This document shows, in pieces, positions 24,987 through 36,634 of a DNA stretch of 64,000 nucleotides (position 1 is the stretch's first letter; each line of letters starts with the position of its first letter). Position numbers and translations under genes: made by a program. The stretch covers positions 496,001-560,000 of the forward strand of contig CASHTG010000008.1 of the NCBI GenBank assembly GCA_949357655.1, in the 5' to 3' direction. The notes beneath the pieces were generated by a model, which saw nothing but the letters and a program-made list of their open reading frames with translations, had not been told where the DNA came from and made no database searches. This DNA is from Parascedosporium putredinis (Eukaryota > Ascomycota > Sordariomycetes > Microascales > Microascaceae).

Positions 24987-27318
24987 TTACTTGAACTGGT
25001 ACGCATCTTCAGAGCAGGCGCCGTACGTCTTCTCGTAAAGCTGCCGCATAAACTCCCGCTGCGTTTCGAAAGGGCTGTAGTTGCCCCTAGGATAGGCTGG
25101 AGAATGCTTGCCGTCTTGCGTTGTGAGGCGGACATCCTGGCCACTTCATCCAACCTATCCCGGAGCAAGTCGAAAGCTCGGGAAAATTCCCGAGATATCG
25201 TGGCCCAGTTGGATGACCCTCCCGAGATATCGTTGCTCGAGTTGTTGGGGTCGATAATGGATAGCCGGTCTAGATTTCGGTAGGGAAAATTCTGCACCTT
25301 GTGCTGTTGCGCAAGCCTTGTCAGCCCATTCATTCTCAAACAGACCCGAATATCAGAAGGCGCGGGATGGGGTGGAAGTGCCAAAGAACCTACCTTAGGA
25401 ACATAGCCGGGAGGTGTCATCCGAATAGCCACCTCCTCGTAGTTAAACCTGTTACCGTAGAGGTCAAAGAACTCCAGGAGGATCTCGCCCAGATGATGCT
25501 CAGGTATCATGTTTCTGCTCTGCACCTGCGGCATTAGTTGGAGGAGGCTGACCACCAGGCAAATAACCGTGAATCCTCCAATGCCCCCATTGACCGGCTC
25601 ATTGAGACCTCTCATCACCAGAAACTGCTTGACCACGGTCACCAAGATGGGCATGGACGGAAACTGCTTCCTCCAGACTAGAAAGGTGTCGATGGCGTTG
25701 ATGCCGCTAGTATTCTCGAACGAGACGTCAACCTTTAATCCTGTAAGCCTGTCCACATACTTCACCAACGGTACGCGGGCTTTAGCAATCACTTCCGTTG
25801 AGTCCGCGAATGGGATGTTGTCCGTCTCCAGGAATCTACGGAATCGGTACAGGAAACTCTTCGCCATGCATCGTTGGGTTTCGCGGCCGGTTCGTAACAG
25901 GGAATAGGAGCAGACGACGAGGTCCATGTCTGAAAGCGGTAGGTACAGCCCTGACATGAACGAGCCAAACGCCTTGATCTCGCAGCCGGAGAAATTGCCT
26001 CCACGCTTCATCGAATTGTCAAGGTGCGAGACAAGTTTCTGTCGCAAGTCCTGTTCGAACTGCCGTGGTCGGAAGTGCTCGTAAAAGTCCATTACTTCTT
26101 TGTGTAGCCTAAGGAGAGTGTATTGTTAGAATATAAAGGCAGGGTGTGGATTGGATGGGGGCAAGACGCGAAGGGCAAAAGCTTACCAGGCACCCATTTG
26201 GCGGGTGGCAGAGTGGTCAACAACGGCCCATGGACACGGGTCCTGTCCCCTCGGCGCCACCCATTCGGGTGTAAGACCTCCGCCTACACGCATCTTTAAT
26301 GGTCCCTTCCTTTTACCAGCCGCGTGAAATGGCGGCTTGATTTCGTCGTCAAACGTCCGCTTTCTCGAACCAAGAGGATCAGAGTTCCGAGGGTGTCGCC
26401 GAAGTCTCGATCCGTGATACTCGATGCTTTGGATGCTCTAGAGGGTATCCTACCCCTGTCGTCCGTCTCTGACTCGTCGCTTCGGTCACTATCGCCTCCA
26501 AAGGATATGAATTCGTCAAGCTCGGCCAGGGGCTTGGGCGTATCCTCGTCAGCCTCGACACGAGCTTTCCTTATGAGTTGTACTACGTCCACCTTCTTTC
26601 TCTGAGACGGGTCCGGGGGTGGTAACGCCGTGTAAGGGTCCGGATTTGACCACTTGGGGACGTTGGCGTCCGTGTCCGTTACCTGCAATTGGCGGCGGGC
26701 GCGTTTCGATGATGGTTGCGCAGGTTGGCTGGCGTCGCTATCCGATATTTCCATATCATGCTCCTCGTCATCCGTCAGCTGGTCAACGTCCTTGTACTGG
26801 GCACCAGTATCATCGCCACCCAACACGACCTGTGGGAGGTTGTCGTTGGCGCCTTGCAGAATAGGACGTTCTGATGCGGTATACCGGGGAGGGAATCGGG
26901 GTTGCGGCCACGATATCCGTCCCTATGACCGCGGGGCCGCCCTCGATAGCCCGAAGGACCAGACGGAGGCGGTAGGGGAGGATCCCAGCAGGGTTAGCAA
27001 CACGAAAGGTGAAGTCGCCCCGGGGCGGTCGAAAGTCTGGTCGGTAGCTATCGCTGGCGCCGTAGCTCTGGGAAGACTTGGAGTAGCGGTCGTCGGATTG
27101 CCGATAATTATCGTTATCGCCTCGATAAGAAGGGCGTCCTGGGGGTAGGAGGGTGGGGGTGGTGGTGGAATACTTGGCGGGGGTGGTGGAGGGGGACGTC
27201 TGTCGGATCTGCGAGGTGAGGCGGATCGTTGTCTCCCAGGACGCGACCGACCTTGGCCGTGGTTTCCACCACCACCGCCACCATTGCGGCGGCCATTTCT
27301 AGACCTATACGAATCCAT
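24987..27318 (-). CDS. Non-canonical poly(A) polymerase, Trf4/Trf5/Cid14 type
   Basis: Exons 27318-26187, 26108-25394 and 25303-24987 give about 722 residues after correction. The N-terminus (MDSYRSRNGRRNGGGGGGNH) is an RG-rich, Pro-rich and then acidic disordered region. The nucleotidyltransferase core shows PWAVVDHSATRQMGAW spliced to LHKEVMDFYE, the Gly-Ser helix GSFMSGLYLPLSDMDLVV with the paired catalytic Asp residues, and the third Asp in KVDVSFENT. The PAP-associated domain has HHLGEILLEFFDLYGNRFNY. Such enzymes add short oligo(A) tails to aberrant nuclear RNA in TRAMP-like complexes for exosome decay. Intron 2 (25304-25393, 90 nt) has no stop, so its retention would add 30 residues. 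Five one-base losses are inferred: 27132-27134, 26975-26978, 26886-26889, 26391-26393 and 25084-25087. The last restores the ending FETQREFMRQLYEKTYG...FK. Confidence 0.9.
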
Positions 27319-28268
27319 GGTGCGTGTAGCCCAGGTAGCTGTATCCTGAGAATAGAAGGAGGGAGGGAAAGCGCGGGAGTGGGCTAGAGTACAGCAATGC
27401 GACTAAATCAATGCGAGTTGCGACTAGCAGGCGCGACAACAGGTAGAGAGGGTAGGGGAGGCGTCTGCCTAACTTCAGCACAAAATAGAGCAAAACGCGT
27501 CAACATGAGGCAAACAGTGCTAAGAAGGCGCGTCTGTGAAAAGTGGAAAGTGCAAGGTGGAAAAGCAGTTGGACTCGGAAGGTGCGACAGAGACGTCGAA
27601 TGGAAATCTTGTCCGAACTTGCTGGTGCTCAAAGAAAAAAATGCGACAGGCCACACACACGCACAGAGCTTGGGTTTCGACGGACCGCGTTAATGGGGCT
27701 CATCTATTCGCAACCCTGCACATGTTAGGCTTAATTCCTGCGCTCAATGGTTCTCAAATAGCGCGGTAATTCTTCGTTTAATCCAGAGAAAGTCAAAAAG
27801 GGCACGACGTCAGAGGGCTTCGTTATGTAAGCATGGAAGCTCCAACCCAACTGCTTCCTCAATCCAGCTGACTAGACCAATCTTGGCCAAGTTCATGTCC
27901 GATCCAAGCGATGACAGGCGTGGAAGAGGAGGAAACCGAGGGACATGAAATTCGCATCTAGAGCTTTTGAGGCTTGGTGGAGACTCCAGGAAAATGGTAA
28001 AGAGTACAGAATTCGAGGTTTATTACAAAAGTGCTTGGGGCCTTGAATGAGGCCCATGCTAACAACCCGAGACTTCATCAACCCACGACCTCTCTAATCA
28101 TTCAAGATCGTTCATTGTGGGAGGATATGGAAATTCTTACCCAGTAGCATCAGTGTGAATCTTCAGCCAAGCACTATTGTGGGCCTCCATCTCAAAAGAT
28201 TTGTGATGAAATGCAATGAATTCATTTTCATCAGAGGGCTTTCGCCGTACATGTAAATTCTAGACAGC
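27319..28268. other. Intergenic, between GH67 3' end and Trf4-type gene start
   Basis: About 950 bases holding the promoter of the poly(A) polymerase gene and the 3' flank of the alpha-glucuronidase gene, both on the minus strand. ORFs present overlap on both strands and look like chance. Confidence 0.5.
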
Positions 28269-31020
28269 TCAGTCCAAGATGCCTTCGGGCTGAAACGACA
28301 CATAATCCAGCGGAGCTCCCTCCCTCCGTTCGGCGACCCGGCAATCTTCACAGTCTGTCCCTTCTCAACCGTCACCCCCTAAACGTGACCCTCGCCGCTG
28401 AGTGGCCATCCAACCCGTTTGACGTGGCCTTGGATATCCGGCTCTCGACGTCGCCCTGCCACTCGCCAATGACAGTGTCATCAATCGACAAAGTCCACGA
28501 TGCCTTGCCGTTGCTGACGTCGAAGTAGCCGACGGCGATATCGTAGACGCCCGAATCGAAGGCGATCTGGGCAGACGCCGTGCCACCACCCCCGCCCGCC
28601 GTGACGACGGAGCCCGAGGCCGCCTCGCCGGGGTTGGCGTTGGCGCGGGAGTAGCCGCTGAGGGTCATGCTTTCGGCCTCGATCCTCCACACGTGGTTGT
28701 TGACGCGGTCGAGGGCGTCGGCTACGCCGGACATCTTGTTGTAAAAGCGGCAGATGAAGTCACGCCATACCACGGAATGACCCGCTTGGTACTCGAGGCG
28801 GTAGAGCTGAGCCTCGTACCGCTCGTCGTCAATCTTGCCCTCGAGCGTGCGCCACAGAAGCGGGAAGGTCTGGGCGGTCTCCGCGCCAGCATAATGCGCG
28901 TCGTAGAAGTGCTGGATCACGGTCTTGCCCGTCGAGAGCTCGTGCGTCCATGGCAGGTGGTGGAACCATAGAATCAAGTTCTCGGGAGTAGTTTCGACTT
29001 TTTCGAATTGGGAGGCGATCTACGCATTGTCAACCTGGTTAATGGAGCTATGGTTGAGTGGTAAAAAGCATGGCTTCAACATACCTCGGGGGTATTGCCC
29101 CGCGTTACCGGTACCCGTCGCCACGGTTCGATCCATCCCGATTCCGTTGCGGTCGGCACGAGTCCACTGGCCCCATCCATTGTTGTCCTGAGAGGAGGGG
29201 TTCGGGCCATAGTGATTGCCGGTGATGTCGGTCAAGGTCTGGACACCAAGATTTCCCGTGTAGTTCTAATACGCGGGCCACGATTCCATGGACATCTGTG
29301 TAATGACGTCCCTGACCTGGTCGTCCAAACCAAAGGTAAGGCGGGTCCAGTCCTCAAGCATGACTAGGTTCCAGCGTTAGTTCCACTGCGATCGAGGGCA
29401 TCTAATTCCCATCCCTCGTTGACTTACCAACAGGGTCATCCCAGGGGTTCCAGGCAAGGCGGCCGTAGGAATAGAGATTCGACATGGCGAGATGGCTACC
29501 AAGCCAAGACTTTTCCTGGCCAACGTTGGAAACAGCCGCGAATCCGCCGATTGCCTGGGTCTTGCCGCCAGGACGCTTGCCAGTCAAGATGTCTCGCACG
29601 GGCAGCTCTTCGCCCTCCCACCTCGTATCGAAGTCGAGGATTTCCCTCCAAAGCGGCGCCAAGTAGAAAAGATGGGCTTGCTGGCCTAAATACTCTTGCG
29701 TAATCTGCAGCTCAATGGCCATGTTCGTCGTAGGCAGATTGGCAAACAGCGGGCTGGCAGGCTCGCGGACCTGGAAGTCGATGGGGCCGTACTTGATCTG
29801 CACGACGACATTGTCCTCAAACTTGCCGTTGAGACTCTTGAAGAATTCCACGGCGGCGTTGGCGCGGTCCGCCTTTTTGTTGTTATAGTCGAGCTGGTTG
29901 TAGACAAAGGCGCGGAACATGATGACGCCGCCAAACGGCTTCAGGGCGCGAGCAAACATGTTGGCTCCGTCCGCAAGCGTGCGCTGGTACGTGAGCGGAC
30001 CAGGCTGGCCCTCCGAGTTGGCCTTGACGAGGTATCCAGCAAAGTCTGGGATGCGCTTATAAATATCCTCGGTCTTGCGCGTCCACCAGCTGATGACGGA
30101 GTCGTTGAGAGGATCAAACGTGCTGAGGCCGCCCGCGGACTGGGGAGAAGCAAAGTTGAGAGACAGTCCCAGACGCACGCCGTAGGTGCGGAACGTGTCG
30201 GCAATCTTGGCGATGGCGTCGAGGTTCCTATCGGAGATGACGCCAGCGTCGGCGTTGACGTTGTTGATTACAATGGCGTTGATGCGAATAGACGCCAAGA
30301 GGCGGGCGTACTCCTTGATGCGCGCCTGGTCCGAGACGACGCCGTTGTTGGCGAAGAAGAGAGACGGACCCGCGTACCCACGCTCCACGCTCCCGTGGTT
30401 GCCCCCGGCATTGAGGTTATCCCAGTGATTAATCCACCGGATGTTGGTAGCTGGGTTCGTGGCATACGAGAGCTTGGTAAAGTTCCCCTGGGCAATCATG
30501 GAAAGATACTCGAACGCTCCGTAAAGGGCACCCCGCTCGTTTTGGCCGATGATCTGGACACCCGCGCCCTCGCCCGCCTCCGTGCTCAGCCAGAACCCGT
30601 CCTCGACGAGGTCAGCGGCACCCTCGGGTAGATCACCACATGCGGCGCCAAAAGCCTCGGCGGTGCCCACAATGACGGAGGAGGCAGCGTCGCACGCCGC
30701 TTCTTCGGAGATCTTGGCGGCCGCGCCAAGCACACCGCTTAATCCAGCTTCGAGCTCGGCGCCGGCAGAGGCAATGGGGCTGCCGTCCGTGGCGTTGAGC
30801 AGGACGATATTGGTCGGAGCGGCGTAGTCTCCAATCACGGATTCGTCAATAGGTGCATAGCGGAGCCATCCCGCAAGGCCATCCTCGGCCGCGACGAGGC
30901 CGAGGAGGCTGCTACGAATAGTGCGCTTCTTATCTCGCAGAAAGAGTGTTAGCGAGGCAGAGAAGTATGGCCGCGCAAAAAGATGCAGCAAGGTGGCAAA
31001 CGAGCGATACTCCAAGTCAT
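28269..31020 (-). CDS. GH67 alpha-glucuronidase, with an in-frame TAG in this sequence
   Basis: Exons 31020-31011, 30933-29428, 29363-29085 and 29019-28269 add up to 850 codons after correction, the usual length of fungal GH67 enzymes. Core motifs are visible: NIRWINHWDN, KANSEGQPGP (catalytic Glu region), YGPIDFQVREP (Asp) and LQITQEYLG (Glu), then GWGQWTRADRNGIGMDRT and FHHLPWTHEL. The family removes (4-O-methyl)glucuronic acid from xylo-oligomers. Apparent losses: two C in a C5 run at 29088-29092 (restoring QYPPE), one base at 28375-28379 and one near 28318-28328 (restoring the ending LDYVSFQPEGILD). Separately, codon 29268-29266 is TAG inside WPAY-stop-NYTGNLG, where Glu is expected; this is a substitution, not an indel. 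The N-terminus, begun by a 10-nt exon with branch CGCTAAC in the intron, gives only a weak signal-like segment. Taken at face value the enzyme would lose its C-terminal third. Confidence 0.88.
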
Positions 31021-34000
31021 GCGAACAGAGCTCGGCTTTCTAGAAAGAATCTCACTTCTATATACTATCTATATACCAACTGCCTTTTTACGGCCAGGTT
31101 GAGAGATTCCACTGCCGTCATTTTCCTTCTCGAGCTCACCTCCTCTCGATATAGCAGCAGCATCGATCACGGTCGCGAGGTGGGAATAGTATAATTTCTA
31201 CACAAGAGAAAGATGCATTCAACGAGTTACTCCTAATATGGGTAGGCACGGTTAAAGCGGTGTCGTTGGGAAGGCCGTCGAGAATTGGTGGAATATTTAT
31301 TCAGCCTGTTCCACGAAAGGGCCGCCACTTTCTCGCCCATATTAGCATCGGGCTCTGGTAACGTGGGCTCCGTATGGTTTGTCCCGTCCCGCAGTCCGTC
31401 CGAAAATCGTGTCGATTCGCTTCCAGTCCCTGGGTTATCAGCTAGGGCTTTCCTCAACTCTCTACTTGATCCTTGCCATGTCTAGTAGCTCGGCGAACTC
31501 TGTGTGCGCGTGGAGAAGGTAGAAAGAGGGGTGAAGAGGGGCTGATTTACCTCTCGCGTGAGCCAAAAGGACTTGCACTTTATTCGTGCGTTTCATTGAA
31601 TGAGGGTTATCTGCATAGAGGTGGAGGATGATAGATGAAAGAGGATCAACACTCATTGGAGTCCGTCTCGTGGTCCTGGCGCAAGTCGCTCGCAATGGCG
31701 GGTGCCCGTTGCCTTCCAAGGCTATCCAGCTCTATCAAGCATGTCTGGGGTAATTCGCCAAATCTAGCGAAGCGAAGGAACGTCCTGTTTGTTCCTGGAC
31801 ATGGTACGGCTTCGAGGCAATATCCTCAAACACGCCAATGTGCTCGATAACCGCCCAAGCCAAACCAACTCATTTAAATGGCAGTTGAAAAAGGTGCGAG
31901 AGGAGGAGGAAAGAAGGTGAAAGGAAATCCAGGTCATGGTGTCAAGCCCTAGATCCATGATAATCAGATACGAGGCGATCTCCAAAAGATTCTTGTTACC
32001 CAAGAAACTTTGGGATAGCCCGAGGTGGCATCTTTAGCCCCGGGGCGTCAAGTCGAGACGAAGAACAGACCTTTTTGGGGTCCAGGAGTTTGGCAGACAG
32101 GTCTTGGCACAGCATGATCGTTTTTTGAACCAGTGGAAGACTGGGCGGGCGCAACGACGAGTGTAACGCTGCATGATCTTTTGACATTTCAACACTAGGA
32201 CCTCTCCAAGTCTTTAACTTGCGTCATATTTCCCAAAGCGGAGGTAAAGGAAGGGATTCGTGATCTCAACAGCGATTGCGTCGAAGCAGGAGGTGGACCT
32301 AGGAGCGAGAGCGTATATCATCACTTCAAGGCTCTTTGAAGATCATAAAGGGCCTCGCAGATGGCTATTGTTCCTCCACCAAACACCCTCACCATAAGTT
32401 TTCGAAGCCAGCCGTAAAGGTGAGGCCACGCATAACTCCAGAAGGATTTTATCAAAGAAGACGAAAGAGCCTAGGATGCTGCGGGAAAAGCCCCGCCTGC
32501 CGACCATGCCGCCATGGACTACCCCTGTTTCGTCCCAATCTTGAGCCTGGGGCCTCGTCTTTGTCCGCCGTCGCGAGAGCATCGTCGACCTCACCCGTCT
32601 CGATTAGGTCTAGTTATTATCATGGCTGAATACTTCTTGGTCGAGGGCCTGCTCTTTATTTTGGGTTTCCATGTGGCCCCTTGCGGAAGTGACAGCACAG
32701 ATTACTAGCCTTTTGCAGTTCTCTGTTGGGGCTCGCCGTGCCTGGGTCCGGTTTCACTCCCGGCCGCCTGACCCGCTCTCGTCGTCGCGACTTGAGAGAA
32801 ATGCCCCCGTCCAGGGAGGGTTGAAGCCACACTCTTAACCACGGGCACGCTCGCGCCGACCCTTTGTTTGACATCGGCAAGGCGAGCCGAATGTGGGAAT
32901 GGCTTCGTGGCGCGGCGGTAACAGGCCTAGACCTAGCACTTGGATCAATTGAATGGATCCATTCCATTACGTTGATGCACTCTCCAGTCTTGTCACCCAT
33001 GCGCGACTGGAGAGTCTGGAGAGAGAGAAACAAGAAAACAAATCAACGACGTCACTCAGCGACAAGACGATCAGGCGCCATCATTGCTACCCACACAATT
33101 TGTATTCCAAGGACCTTTTTGTATCCAAAAGCAAAGACGGAAGGTTTTCTCGCAGCAGAACCTCACTACCCGCATCGTCGGCGCCGAAATCTATGTGGGG
33201 AATTTGTGAGGGTTGATCGACAGCCCCTTGCGACGTCGCTTCAGGCAAAGGTGCTCTTGCATACAAATCAGAGCAGAGGGAACCCGTTTGGATCCAGGTG
33301 CTGAAATTTCTCCGCCTGTCATTCTTCGCCGGATTGGGCTCGGACGGTTCATCTCATTGGGTGCCACCGGCTGCTGAAACTGATCGAGTATCACGTCTTG
33401 GCATTGATCTGACTCTTGAACTTGCCGCGCCCGGCTCTTTTACTCCAGGCAGGGTGAGAATGCGCCGTTCATGCTGCGCCCTCCCATTTCTCCATGTTTC
33501 TTTTACGTGGGCGAAAAAAGTCCAAGAACATAACCAAGAAGAAGAGAGAAAAAAAGGTACAGCCAAGATGTCAAAGTTGCAGCGACCGCCGCACCTCTTG
33601 AACCGTTCCTCGGATCCGATTGCGCGCGCGCGCACACCCTTTGTTGAAACCCGGGCATGTCAAGTAAGAGGCCCTTGATTTGTCTTTTCTTTTTTATGGT
33701 TTTCGAGGACCCTCTAGCTTGCTTTTCCTGTGCTACCTCTCATTGACCAGGGTGAGCTACCTTCTCTGCGCATTTGGGGTATTAGCAGGGCGACTTGGAA
33801 CGAATGGGCCGGCATGGGAGTGTCCTGCGACGAGCGCAGCGCATAGGGCGTTGTCCTGGAACGAACGTGTGCGTGCACTCCCTCACCCATCCTCCCTCCC
33901 CGTGAAGGAAGCCTTGCCGAATAACCCGAGATCGTGGCCAAAGGAAGAATAGACCCGCTTTATCTTGCTTTTTGTCGCTTCCATCTCTTGAGCCCCCTTC

Positions 34001-34570
34001 CATTCCAACCCTGTGTTCTAGGCTTGCACCGATTTGGACCCCCTTGTTCCCCGTTCCTCTCTATCAGCGCCAGCACGGTGCGTCCCCCACCTCCCCTTCT
34101 CGTTTCGACCCGGAGCCTGTCGGCAAGCCGGTCGCGAAACTAGAGACTTGTTTTCGCCTAGAGAGTGATCTGCTTGTAGACGAGCGGAGTGTTACTTGAC
34201 GCTCCGGGTGCGCACGGCAGCGAAAGGGGAGGCAAGTGCTCATGTGCGACACACATCCAACCTTCGTCCGAAGAAAATCCAAACGTTCCCCCTCGGATCT
34301 TCTCATTTTGTTTTCCTCTCTCCTTCTTCCTCTCATTCGTTTTCTTCCTCGCCATCTTCGTGTGTTTAGTGCGTCCTCTTTTCTCTTCGCTCGTGCCGGT
34401 CACCAAGTTGTATTAGCTACACGTTCATTACTCTCCGCCTGTCGTTTCTTTCGCTACATTCGTTTTTGACAAACGATTTCGCCTCGCTTCCTTCTTCGCC
34501 GTTTGCATAGAGTTATCAAACATCACCTGGTCCGGATACCACGAAACAAGAATCATATATCACCAACAAG
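31021..34570. other. Intergenic region of about 3.5 kb
   Basis: Apart from the GH67 promoter at its left end and a CT-rich leader at about 34270-34500 in front of the next gene, nothing gene-like was recognised. A short (GC)n stretch lies at 33622-33634. Small ORFs on both strands lack recognisable sequence. Confidence 0.45.
31059..31078 (-). promoter_or_regulatory. TATA-like element upstream of the GH67 gene
   Basis: On the minus strand two TATATAG-type motifs lie 39-58 bases upstream of ATG 31020 (TATATAGATAGTATATAG). The position is close to the ATG, so the transcription start would give a very short leader. Inference only. Confidence 0.35.
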
Positions 34571-35263
34571 ATGAAGTACACCGTCGCCGCCCTCGCCTCT
34601 CTGGCCACCATGGTCTCTGCCCACGGCAACATCACCTCGCCTCTCGGTCGCATCGCTGGTGCTGCCATGGCTGCTGCCTGTGGGCAGGCCGCGGTTGATG
34701 CCGTCAACATTGATGGCACCATCCCTCTCGAGAACATCCAGCCTGCGACTGCCGACTGTATGTAATCCCCTAATGTATCTGCGGTGAAGGAAAGGAAGAA
34801 GAGAGCCTCGAATGAGAGCAGGCTTCTCGCTGAGCGACGCTGAGGACCAGAGGGTGCTATGAACTGGAAGCAAATACTAACATTCGGGACGTTTCTAGGC
34901 AATCTCTTCCTCTGCCGTGGTGCCACGTTCGATGACAACGTCGACCGTGTGCAAACCTTTACCGCTGGCCAAGTCGTCGATTTCACCGCCATCTTGCCCA
35001 TTCCCCACGAAGGTCCCTGCAACGTGTCCGTCGTCGACACCACCACCAACTCTGTTATCGGTGACCCTCTGATCGAGTTCGAGAGCTACGCCGACGAGGC
35101 CCTAGCCCAGCTCCCCGCCAACAACACCGCCTTCAGCGTCACCATTCCCCAGCTCGCCGCCGGACAGTGCGCCGTTGCTGGCCAGTGCGTCCTCCAATGG
35201 TTCTGGTTCGGTACTGGTGCCCAGCAGACTTATGAGAGCTGCATCGACTTCGTCGTTGCTTAA
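34571..35263 (+). CDS. Small secreted LPMO-like protein with N-terminal histidine
   Basis: Two exons (34571-34757 and 34899-35263; GTATGT donor, branch ACTAAC, TTCTAG acceptor) encode 183 residues with no frame break. A signal peptide (MKYTVAALASLATMVSA) is cleaved before His18, so the mature protein starts HGNITSPLGRIAGAAM. A second candidate copper ligand is His99 in LPIPHEGPCNVSVVD. Cys37, 63, 68 and later cysteines (AGQCAVAGQC, YESCIDF) suggest disulfides. A mature N-terminal His, a second His and an aromatic near the end (QWFWFGTG) fit the chitin-binding type-4/LPMO-like fold. It resembles a fungal family of small HGxITSP proteins often labelled chitin-binding. Whether it oxidises polysaccharide, only binds, or handles copper cannot be told from sequence. 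Confidence 0.8.
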
Positions 35264-36634
35264 AATGGCCTTGTGGCTGTTCACGGTACCCAGGCTCTGG
35301 CTATCTGGAAGTCATCATTGAGTGTAATTGGGGGTAGCGAGAGGGAAGAGATGTAGATCTTATGAATCCCTCATTAGTTGTCTATATCTCTGTAACCAGC
35401 GTACATTTGGGCGATTCTTCTTCTTCTTTTGTTCCCTTAGCTTCTTGGATGTTTTTTTCTCTCTTCTTTTTCGCTGCTTCAAATGGGATAGATTGTTGGG
35501 ACTTGGTGGGGCATGCTGGTAACGAAACTGTGATGACCTGTTCGCCGGACATGCAGGCACGGGGAGAACATACCCAGCGCTGGCGAACCTGTGGCAAAAC
35601 TGGTCCGAAGGGCGCATCGGCGATAGCATATTGGAGAAGACTGGTTAGGAATAAGTAATACCGCAAAAGGGGAGTGATGTATGTTCCTCTATGCCATTCA
35701 TGAACAACATTGCCACTCCCACTTCTTAGTCAGTCTCGCCGTCTCAATTCCTGCCATCGATAAACCCGTGCAGCGTGGACCTTGCATGTTCGATGGCCAG
35801 TTGTGTAAGAACAAGGCCGCGCAGTATCAAAGAGAGGGGCGAAGCTACTGGTGTCCGTCGATAGTCGGCGGGTCTCGTTAAGCCAATGGAAAACTCTCGA
35901 AATAAGCTCCGTATCCTGGGTTGAGAGGTTGAGCCTGGATCCGGCGGATTCCTGGGAGGCAAAAGTGGCCCAAACCTTATGGACTGATCATCTGCTAACC
36001 CACAGTCCCCAGCTTTGTTACCTTATCGGCACCTTCCTGCCTTGCCTGCGCTGCAACTGGGGTTTTCCCAACTGTCGAAGAGTGATGGTTGCAAATGCAA
36101 CACTGCTGATTGGCTCTGCCAAAATTAGCGTCCTGCCCCGTCCCTGAAAGTGCCCCATAATAGTATCGCCCACCTGCGTGTCTCTTGCGATCTCTAAGAC
36201 CCACGAGACCTCAAGGGAACAGAGGAATTAACATGGTTGTCCGTGGGGTACTTGGTATTCCAAAAGTACTGTCTACTCTCCGTTTTAGCCACCCGGGCCT
36301 GGAAGAGGATTCGGAGCGAGTGTCCATGACCAGCCCATTTGCAAGATCGGTGTTAGTCAAAGCTTCCATTAACTTCGTCGCGGTTTCCGGACTGACGTTG
36401 CTCTTTCCCCAAGTACAAAAGGACTCCTCGTCCCTTCCTTCTTCTCAATTTCTCCTCGATATTAAGCAACTATCAATTCTCCAATATTCTTTGCGCCTCA
36501 ATCGTCTGGCTTAACCTCACTCTCTGCCTTTAACTGTCCTGCAACGTACGACACCTCATTAATCCAATAGCACATTCTGCTCGTCAACGTCATTACCCCG
36601 CCAAAACAGCAGCTTTACCACGTCTCCCTTCGCC
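35264..36634. other. Intergenic region of about 1.4 kb
   Basis: It holds the 3' flank of the LPMO-like gene and the promoter and leader of the Cys-rich gene. No supported ORF; overlapping short ORFs on both strands. Confidence 0.5.

Noticed and set aside
26201..26260. tRNA-like A-box (TGGCAGAGTGG)
   Set aside because: On the minus strand this is coding sequence of the Trf4-type protein (HSATRQMGAW region), and no matching B-box or cloverleaf follows.
29121..29140. B-box-like GGTTCGATCC suggesting a tRNA
   Set aside because: It lies inside the GH67 coding exon (IGMDRTVATG region), and no acceptor stem or A-box at the right distance was found.
31021..34570. RIP-mutated transposon relic
   Set aside because: No AT-rich skew, terminal repeats or transposase or reverse-transcriptase fragments were seen in any frame.
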